Positions 24,711 through 30,875 of a stretch of DNA of 64,000 nt are shown here, in pieces; the stretch's first letter is position 1; each line of letters begins with the position of its first letter. The notes beneath the pieces were generated by a model that was not told the DNA's origin, ran no database searches, and saw only the letters and a list, made by a program, of their open reading frames with translations. The translations under genes and the position numbers were made by a program. Location: assembly GCA_024233305.1 (NCBI GenBank), contig JACKPV010000036.1, forward strand, positions 62,001-126,000, in the 5' to 3' direction. This DNA is from Verrucomicrobiales bacterium. Its GTDB lineage: Bacteria > Verrucomicrobiota > Verrucomicrobiia > Limisphaerales > J093.

Positions 24711-26963
24711 ATGGTCAATTCAAGCTCACCGCACAGAACGGCACTTCGTCCGCGAGCAAGGTTGCTCCGCACGTTGGGTGAGGAGTTGATCAGCAGTGAG
24801 GTTGTGGCCCTGATCGAGTTGGTGAAGAACGCCTACGATGCGGATGCAACAAATGTTCTCATCCGTTTTGCCGGACCACTCGAGCCCGGCAAGGGATGCA
24901 TCGAGGTGATCGACAGCGGACATGGAATGGAACTCGAAACTGTTCAAACGATATGGATGGAGCCCGCGACCTCATCCAAACGCGGAAAGATCCGCAGAAC
25001 AGAGAAGTTCAAGCGTCGCTTCCTTGGGGAAAAGGGTATTGGCCGTTTTGCCTCATCACGGTTGGCAAGCGAGCTTGAGGTCGTATCGCGCAGGGAAGGC
25101 ACCTCAGTCGAGGCCTATGGCATATTCGACTGGGACCAATTTGACGACGAGTCAAGATACCTGGACGAGGTTCTCATTCTTTGGGAACAGCGCCAACCGA
25201 GGGAGATCAAACCCGGAGGCGCAATTGATCTGCTGTGGAGCGCGGCAGAGATGCCGCCGCCACGAGCGCGAGAAAAGGGAACGATCCTTCGGATGACCCG
25301 CCTCAAACAGAAATGGGAGGCCAGCCACTTTGAAGCTCTGCGTCGCGGCTTGGCTCGTCTTGTGTCGCCGAGTCTGACTAAGACGAAAGACGAAGACAAC
25401 GATCCAGGGTTTGAGGTGGAAATGGCCTTACCACCAGAATTCTCGCAATTCAGCAGTAAAGTCGAGCAGCCTCCAATTCTCAAGCACCCACACTATGTCG
25501 TTAGAGGTTCCGTGCAGGCTGACGGTTCCTTTTCCATCACATACAGAGTTCTAGCCGAAGGACTCGAGAAGCAGTCCAACGGGAAGTTCGCCCGCGTCAA
25601 GGACGCAAAGGGCAGATTCGAGCTCCGCGACGTGAAAGGGGCAGAGTCCATTGGGGGCGAGACGCCTGTGGAAACGAAGCCTGTCGAGTGTGGCCCCATC
25701 AACTTGGAGTTGCGGGTTTGGGACCGGGATGAGTTGGGCAACGTGGTGCAGAAGACTCATTCCACTATCAAGGACATTCGGAGTGATCTGGATTCTCTTG
25801 CGGGAATCAACATCTACCGCGACGGCTTCCGCGTGCTTCCCTACGGTGAGCCTAAAGACGATTGGCTGCGGTTGGATCTGCGCCGCGTACAAAACCCGAC
25901 GCTCCGACTTTCAAATAACCAGCTGTACGGAGTCGTCCAAATCTCTGCCGATACGAACCCGAACTTGCGAGACCAGTCGAATCGCGAAGGCCTCGATGAG
26001 AATCAAGCCCTCCGCGATTTGCGTGACGTAATGACGGAAGTCTTGAGCCGTCTTGAAACGATGCGATACGCGGCTCGGCCGAGGGCGACAGGCAAGAGCG
26101 GAAGGCCGGTTGGTGGACTGTTTGCGGGCTTCGATTTGAAACCACTTGCGGATTACGTCGCGCAGCACCTTCCCCAAGATAACCAAGCCAAGGAACTGGT
26201 CGAGAAGACCGAGCAACTCTTTGGAGGTCAACTGAAAGAAATCCAGAGTGTTCTTGGCAGGTATCAGCGCCTCGCGACCCTGGGCCAGCTTATTGACCAC
26301 GTCCTTCATGAAGGACGACAGCCAATCGCGTCAATCAACAGCGAGGCGGCTCTCGGCTTGGAGGATGTTCATCGCGCAGAGAGACTTGGAGGAGAATTCG
26401 TCTCGAAGGCAGCTGGGCGGTTTACGGTCATACGCAAGCAAGGGGATGTGTTGGCAATTGCCTTCAGGAGAATGGAACCATTTGGCGGCAGACGCCGAGG
26501 CCGACCGAAGCAGCTCTATCTCGAGGAGATAATCCGCGATGCCTTTGCCGTCTTTGCCGACGACATCCATCGCCTCCACGTAAGAACGACGTTGCCTCGC
26601 TCTCAAACCCTCGTACGGCTGGATCCCGCCGAAATCCAGGAGGTCATCATCAATCTGTTGCAGAACAGCATCTTCTGGCTGGAACAGGTGAACGAGGCAA
26701 GACGAGAAGTGGCGGTTGGCGTTGAACGGAAGGGACCGGAGCATGTTGACATTCTCTTCTCGGACAGCGGCCCTGGGGTGCCTCCTGAAAACCACGAACT
26801 CATTTTCGAGCCGTACTTTTCAACCAAGCCTGAAGGCGTCGGCTTGGGCCTTTCCATCGTTGGCGAAATTGTCAGCGACTACTACGAGGGTTCGCTTGAA
26901 CTGCTCAAGAGCGGTCCGCTGAAGGGCGCAAACTTTCTGGTCACCCTGAGGAAACGCGTATGA
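24711..26963 (+). CDS. Dual GHKL protein: MORC/MutL-like ATPase fused to histidine kinase
   Basis: A 750-residue protein with two ATP-binding modules. The N-terminal one has the HSP90/MORC/MutL-type motifs ALIELVKNAYDADA (N box), VIDSGHGM and GEKGIGRFAS. After a middle region resembling a transducer segment, a dimerisation helix carries a classical H-box (HEGRQPI, phospho-acceptor candidate His533). A second, kinase-type GHKL domain follows with EVIINLLQNS, DSGPGVP, FEPYFSTK and GVGLGLSIV. No membrane segment is present, so it is cytoplasmic. MORC-like ATPases are known partners of restriction-modification genes. The next gene, overlapping by ATGA, encodes a receiver protein, its obvious phosphotransfer partner. 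Confidence 0.82.
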   Translation: MVNSSSPHRTALRPRARLLRTLGEELISSEVVALIELVKNAYDADATNVLIRFAGPLEPGKGCIEVIDSGHGMELETVQTIWMEPATSSKRGKIRRTEKFKRRFLGEKGIGRFASSRLASELEVVSRREGTSVEAYGIFDWDQFDDESRYLDEVLILWEQRQPREIKPGGAIDLLWSAAEMPPPRAREKGTILRMTRLKQKWEASHFEALRRGLARLVSPSLTKTKDEDNDPGFEVEMALPPEFSQFSSKVEQPPILKHPHYVVRGSVQADGSFSITYRVLAEGLEKQSNGKFARVKDAKGRFELRDVKGAESIGGETPVETKPVECGPINLELRVWDRDELGNVVQKTHSTIKDIRSDLDSLAGINIYRDGFRVLPYGEPKDDWLRLDLRRVQNPTLRLSNNQLYGVVQISADTNPNLRDQSNREGLDENQALRDLRDVMTEVLSRLETMRYAARPRATGKSGRPVGGLFAGFDLKPLADYVAQHLPQDNQAKELVEKTEQLFGGQLKEIQSVLGRYQRLATLGQLIDHVLHEGRQPIASINSEAALGLEDVHRAERLGGEFVSKAAGRFTVIRKQGDVLAIAFRRMEPFGGRRRGRPKQLYLEEIIRDAFAVFADDIHRLHVRTTLPRSQTLVRLDPAEIQEVIINLLQNSIFWLEQVNEARREVAVGVERKGPEHVDILFSDSGPGVPPENHELIFEPYFSTKPEGVGLGLSIVGEIVSDYYEGSLELLKSGPLKGANFLVTLRKRV

Positions 26964-28087
26964 GCAGCCAACAAGCAGGCATCCGATGGAGATTCCTCAT
27001 CGTTGAGGACCAGGAAGACAAAGTTCACCAACTTCAGGAAATTGCGCCGGCTTGTGTGGACGAACCCGACGAAGTTGAGGTAGACGTCTGCTCCACGTTT
27101 GAGAGAGCCGCAGCACGCTTGCGGACGGAGCGCTTTGATTTGTTGATCCTCGACCTGAAGGACGATAGCGATACCACGTTGGAGGCGGATTCGCATCCGG
27201 CCGGCTTGGCAGTTTTCAAGGAGTTGAAGAAGACGCGCTTCATTCCGGTGGTGTTCTACACGGCGCTCGCACACAAGGTCCGCTCTGAACAAACCAGCTT
27301 TGTCCGGGTGGTTGAAAAGACCGAGGACGTCACCAGAGTTAAGGAAGAAGTGCGGCGCGTCCTTGCCACACGGTTGCCGACACTGACGCGACACTTGGAA
27401 GAAACCCAGCGCAGTTACATGTGGGATTTCGTCAGCACCCATTGGAAGGACTTTCCCCAGCCGACTGACCAAGCCGACGTCGCGTATCTGCTGGCGCGAC
27501 GTCTTGCAATTGCTCTCGAGGCTGAAGCCGGAGAACTTGCTGCCAGAGTCGGAGGTGATTCCGAAGTTCCCGCTACGCCAAGCAAAGCTCACCCCATGGC
27601 GATGTACGTGATTCCCGCTATGGGACCTGTCCGGCGCGCAGGCGACATTGTCTCCGGAGGCAGCGAAGGCGGCGAGACCTACTGGATCATACTCACACCC
27701 TCCTGTGATCTTGCCCAAACCAAGGCTGATTATGTAACGCTAGCCAGATGCGAGCGGCTTGTTGACCGAGACGAGTTCAAGAAGTGGGCTGCAAGCTCCG
27801 ACCAAAGTACGCTCTGCCGTCTTGGCCAACTGATCGAGGATCGGCGGGGGGATCGATTCAAGTTCCTGCCTCGCGCCCTTTCGATACCTGATCTCGTGGT
27901 GGATCTCCAGCAACTCCGCTGCGTGCCAGTAGCCGAACTGTCGACCCTGACAACTGTCGCGACCCTGGACAGCCCCTTTGCGGAGTCTGTTCTGGCTAGG
28001 TTCTCTCGTTACTTCAATCGGCTGGGAACACCCGATCTCGACAAGGAAGTGGTTCTCAGCCGGCTTCGCACAAGCCCTCCTTCATGA
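26960..28087 (+). CDS. Receiver-domain protein with unrecognised C-terminal domain
   Basis: A 375-residue protein. Residues 10-135 are a response-regulator receiver with every key residue in place: acidic pair Glu16/Asp17 in IVEDQ, phospho-acceptor Asp65 in LILDLKDD, Thr101 in VFYTA and Lys120 in VVEK. The remaining 240 residues contain no DNA-binding or cyclase domain that I recognise. They are helical at first and then include YVIPAMGPVRRAGDIV and WIILTPSCDLAQTKADYV, where Cys249 and Asp250 stand in a conserved-looking turn. The start overlaps the GHKL-kinase stop, so the two are a matched pair. The C-terminal part is presumably the output or effector. Confidence 0.75.
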   Translation: MSSQQAGIRWRFLIVEDQEDKVHQLQEIAPACVDEPDEVEVDVCSTFERAAARLRTERFDLLILDLKDDSDTTLEADSHPAGLAVFKELKKTRFIPVVFYTALAHKVRSEQTSFVRVVEKTEDVTRVKEEVRRVLATRLPTLTRHLEETQRSYMWDFVSTHWKDFPQPTDQADVAYLLARRLAIALEAEAGELAARVGGDSEVPATPSKAHPMAMYVIPAMGPVRRAGDIVSGGSEGGETYWIILTPSCDLAQTKADYVTLARCERLVDRDEFKKWAASSDQSTLCRLGQLIEDRRGDRFKFLPRALSIPDLVVDLQQLRCVPVAELSTLTTVATLDSPFAESVLARFSRYFNRLGTPDLDKEVVLSRLRTSPPS

Positions 28088-28209
28088 GTCTGCTCACACT
28101 GCCAATGAAGCCCATCCGTGTGCACGGATAGCCAGACTCGTTCCCCGGCGGAATCCTGCGACCTTCAAGAGTGACACGGATTCCAGGGATATCCAGGAGT
28201 CCGTGTCTC

Positions 28210-28674
28210 ATGGCGGATGTGTTCAATCCAACCAAGCGCTCGGAAGTGATGGCGCGGATTCGGTCGCGGGGGAATCGCGACACGGAGCTGGCGTTGCGGC
28301 GGGTGTTTCGCGCGCTGGGCATCAAGGGCTGGAGAAGACAAAGGGAAATCCGAAGCCCGAAATCCGAAATCCGAAATCCACAAGGCGGCGGGCGGGCATT
28401 TAGGGTGCGGCCGGACTTCGTGTTTCCGGAGGACCGGATTGCCGTGTTCGTGGATGGGTGTTTCTGGCACGGGTGCCCGGAACATGCCACGAAGCCCCGA
28501 AACAACGCGGCTTTCTGGGAGAAGAAGCTCGCGGCCAACCAGGAGCGGGATCGCCGGGTGGATCGTGAACTGCGTCGGGCCGGCTGGCGGGTGCTGCGAG
28601 TCTGGGAGCATGAACTCACCCGAAAGCGCGAGGCCCTGCTGAGAACGCGGTTGCGGCGGTGGTTCGGGGATTGA
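28210..28674 (+). CDS. vsr: Very short patch repair (Vsr) endonuclease with in-frame repeat insertion
   Basis: A 154-residue Vsr-type nuclease, which nicks DNA at T:G mismatches formed by deamination of 5-methylcytosine. The start MADVFNPTKRSEVMARIRSRG, trimmed here to SEVMARIRSRG, and the active-site segments RPDFVF and VFVDGCFWHGCPEHA are intact. Between GWRR and RPDFVF there is an extra stretch reading SPKSEIRNP, encoded by a 36-base heptanucleotide repeat (28345-28380) that keeps the frame. Whether the enzyme tolerates it is unknown. Vsr genes normally accompany C5 methyltransferases, as here. The gene is GC-rich, unlike the four upstream island genes, and lies 122 bases from them. Confidence 0.85.
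   Translation: MADVFNPTKRSEVMARIRSRGNRDTELALRRVFRALGIKGWRRQREIRSPKSEIRNPQGGGRAFRVRPDFVFPEDRIAVFVDGCFWHGCPEHATKPRNNAAFWEKKLAANQERDRRVDRELRRAGWRVLRVWEHELTRKREALLRTRLRRWFGD
28345..28380. repeat. Heptanucleotide tandem repeat (CGAAATC units) inside vsr
   Basis: Five 7-base units close to CGAAATC, one altered to CGAAGCC, occupy 36 bases and therefore add twelve codons without a frameshift. Similar SEIRNP-encoding tracts are common between genes in Verrucomicrobiota and related genomes; inside a conserved nuclease gene such a tract is unusual. Confidence 0.8.
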
Positions 28675-28708
28675 TGGAAACCCTACGAGCCGGGGTGGGA
28701 CACGGAAA

Positions 28709-28792
28709 GAAGAGGGGTCAGACTATAACAATGGATTGACCTGAAGAAGAGGGGTCAGAAGAGGGGTCAGACTATAACAATGGATTGACCTG
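28709..28792. repeat. Tandem terminal repeats left of the RAYT remnant
   Basis: Two identical 35-base units (28709-28743 and 28758-28792) contain GGGGTCAGACTATAACAATG; a partial 12-base unit GAAGAGGGGTCA lies between them. The same 20-base core appears inverted at 29460-29483 after the transposase remnant, as expected of the flanking sequences recognised by RAYT-type transposases. Confidence 0.8.
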
Positions 28793-28819
28793 GGCTGGTA
28801 TGGGGTTGGCGGGTTCCGC

Positions 28820-29470
28820 ATGCCACGCCAGCTGCGTATCGAGTATCCGTGGGCGATCTACCACGTCATGAGCCGCGGAGACCGGCGGGAAGACATCTTC
28901 CACGACGAGGTGGATCGTCAGGAATTTCTCAAGACGCTGGCTGAGGCCTGCCAAAAGGCGGATTTCCAGGTTCATGCCTACTGCCTGATGCGCAATCACT
29001 TCCATTTGGTTGTCGAAACCCCCAATGGCAATCTGGTGGCGGGCATGCGCTGGCTCTTGAGCAGCTACACTCTGCGGCTGAATCATCGAAGCAAGCTCTT
29101 CGGGCAGGCGTTCAGCGAGGGGGCGTGTCTCGGAGGAGAGGATCTCCGGCAGGGATTGTTGGACCGGATCGAGGGGAAGTTGGGGAAGCACCATGCCGGG
29201 CAACTGCGAGCGGAGAGCGCGGCGGCCAAGGCCGAGCGGATCATCGGGGAAGAACTGCAACGTCTGGGTTGGACGCGAGCGGACTTGGAAAAGCGCAATC
29301 GCACCGCCCCGGAGAAGCTGGAACTGGCGGCACGTTTGCGCCGGGAAACGACGCTGACGATCAAAGAGATGGCCCAGCGGCTGCACCTGGGCAGTTGGAA
29401 GAGCGCCACCACCCGGCTCCACAGCCTGAAACAGAAGCGAGAGCAACAGGGCACACCGTCATTGTTATAG
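28820..29470 (+). pseudogene. REP-associated (RAYT) transposase with internal deletion
   Basis: An open frame of 216 residues that begins as a normal RAYT-family Y1 transposase (PRQLRIEYPWAIYHVMSRGD) and has the HUH motif in MRNHFHLVVETP. At about residues 99-103 it jumps from LFGQAF directly into the C-terminal region CLGGEDLRQGLL. The central part of the family, including the GRY segment and the Y-x-x-LNPVRA helix with the catalytic tyrosine, is absent, although the frame is kept. The element is therefore probably immobile. The truncated copy at 22899 preserves some of the C-terminal sequence that this copy lost. Confidence 0.82.
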
Positions 29471-29471
29471 T
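29125..29471 (+). repeat. Direct repeat, right copy (347 bp)
   Basis: Counterpart of 23028-23374, same length and orientation, about 16 differences by eye. It lies at the C-terminal coding end of the internally deleted RAYT gene and marks the right edge of the island. Confidence 0.85.
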
Positions 29472-29483
29472 CTGACCCCTTTG
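29460..29483. repeat. Inverted terminal repeat right of the RAYT remnant
   Basis: CATTGTTATAGTCTGACCCC followed by TTTG is the reverse complement of the core repeated at 28709-28792, with 21-22 matching bases. It overlaps the transposase stop codon. Two further GACCCCTTTGC copies follow (near 29485 and 29519), so the element end has been partly reiterated. Confidence 0.8.
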
Positions 29484-29591
29484 CGACCCCTTTGCCGATC
29501 ACCTTTGCCCCCGTTGCTGACCCCTTTGCCGGTCGGCTCCGGGGCAGAATCCGCAAGGAGGATTGTCGTTTCGGACACCCGCCACAGTAGC

Positions 29592-29608
29592 GCCCGTCAA
29601 GCGGGCGG
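29592..29608. repeat. Short hairpin downstream of the island
   Basis: CGCCCG and CGGGCG form a perfect 6-bp stem with a 5-base loop in the gap between the island and mdh. It has no T-run on either side, so it is not a standard terminator. The rest of 29484-29732 holds no supported gene. Confidence 0.4.
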
Positions 29609-29732
29609 GGAAGCCCCGGAAAACCCAACCCCCCCCAGGGTAGCGCCGGTCAAGAACCCGCCGAATCTGGGGGAATTCAACCCGTCAGTCTTTTCCTCAA
29701 ACCCACCACATTATTCTGAGGTCTGGGCGAGA

Positions 29733-30725
29733 TCACGCCGGCAGGAGCGCGGCGACCATCGACTTCTCTTCCTTCAGCTCGTTGACAGTGGCATCGATCT
29801 TCTGGCGGCTGAAGTCGTCGAGCGAGACGCCCTGGACGATCTCCCATTTCTGTCCGTTGCTGCGCACGGGGAAGGAGCTGATGAGCCCGGGCTCGACGCC
29901 GTAGCTGCCGTCCGAACAGACGCATACGCTGTTCCAGTCGCCGGCCGGCGTGGGGGTGATGAGCGAACGCACGGTGTCGATGGCGGCGTTGGCCGCGCTG
30001 GCGGCGCTCGAAGCCCCGCGCGCCTTGATGATGGCGGCGCCGCGTTGCTGGACGGTACTGATGAATTCACCCCGCAACCATTCGTGGTGGCCGATCACGT
30101 CCGGCGCCGGGCGGCCGTCGATCTTCGTGTTTGTGAAGTCCGGGTACATCGTCGCGCTGTGGTTGCCCCAGACGGCGAGGTTGGTGACGCCCGTCACGTC
30201 CACGCCCGCCTTGCGCGCCAGTTGCGTTTTCGCACGGTTCTCGTCGAGGCGGGTCATGGCGAACCAGCGGTCGGCCGGCACGCCGCGGCCGTTGTTCATC
30301 GCGATGAGGCAATTGGTGTTGCACGGATTGCCGACTACGAGGATCCGGACATCGGACGCGGCGTTTTTCTCGATGGCCTGGCCCTGGCCGATGAAGATCT
30401 TGCCGTTGATCCCGAGCAGGTCGCTTCGTTCCATGCCGGCCTTCCGCGGAACACTGCCGACGAGCAGGGCCCAGTTGACGTCCTTGAAACCGGCGTTCAG
30501 ATCGGCGGTGGCCACGACGCCTTTCAGCAGCGGGAACGCGCAGTCGTCCAGTTCCATCACCACGCCCTCGAGGGCCTTCATGGCTGGCTCGATTTCGATC
30601 AGGTTCAGGATGACCGGCTGCTCCGGCCCGAACAGGCCGCCGGACGCAATCCGGAAGAGGAGGGAATAACCGATCTGACCGGCGGCTCCGGTCACCGCGA
30701 CGCGAATGGGTGTGGTCTTCATCAT
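29733..30725 (-). CDS. mdh: Malate dehydrogenase
   Basis: A 330-residue NAD-dependent malate dehydrogenase of the LDH/MDH superfamily, interconverting malate and oxaloacetate in the TCA cycle. The NAD motif is VTGAAGQIGYSLL, the substrate-binding arginines lie in SVPRKAGMERSDLL and MTRLDENRA, and the catalytic histidine is in WGNHSATMYPDF. Length and motifs match the cytosolic-type enzyme found in many bacteria. It is transcribed away from the HzsA-like gene, with 150 bases between the start codons. Two adjacent ATG codons start the gene; either is possible. Confidence 0.95.
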   Translation of the reverse strand: MMKTTPIRVAVTGAAGQIGYSLLFRIASGGLFGPEQPVILNLIEIEPAMKALEGVVMELDDCAFPLLKGVVATADLNAGFKDVNWALLVGSVPRKAGMERSDLLGINGKIFIGQGQAIEKNAASDVRILVVGNPCNTNCLIAMNNGRGVPADRWFAMTRLDENRAKTQLARKAGVDVTGVTNLAVWGNHSATMYPDFTNTKIDGRPAPDVIGHHEWLRGEFISTVQQRGAAIIKARGASSAASAANAAIDTVRSLITPTPAGDWNSVCVCSDGSYGVEPGLISSFPVRSNGQKWEIVQGVSLDDFSRQKIDATVNELKEEKSMVAALLPA

Positions 30726-30875
30726 CGTAATGCGACGCCGACTCTACGGAGCGCCGGTTCGGCCTGCAAGCTCCGGCCCGAACCGGCGGGGCTGCTTGCG
30801 GAAGTTCGCCCGGGCTCAACGGGTGGTTGCCCTGGGCGGCGGTCCGGGTTTACTCTGGCGGCAATCGTCCACGCC

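Larger units (their letters stand above)
22899..29483. other. Putative acquired island bracketed by RAYT remnants
   Basis: This 6.6-kb block interrupts otherwise ordinary genes. Its outer parts are related transposase remnants in direct orientation; its centre holds an HTH controller, C5 methyltransferase, GHKL-kinase, receiver protein and vsr. Sample 60-base lines at 23461 and 25441 contain 28 and 30 G+C, against 41 in the line at 47041, so the core differs in composition. The vsr gene and the transposase remnants are GC-rich again, suggesting a composite origin. Confidence 0.7.

Noticed and set aside
28709..28792. Possible CRISPR array from the repeated 35-base units
   Set aside because: Only two full units, no spacer of regular length, no cas gene, and the same core is inverted at the other side of a transposase remnant.
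29481..30875. Long 5' extension of the HzsA-like gene
   Set aside because: The extension runs through the whole of mdh on the opposite strand; the signal peptide begins at ATG 30876.
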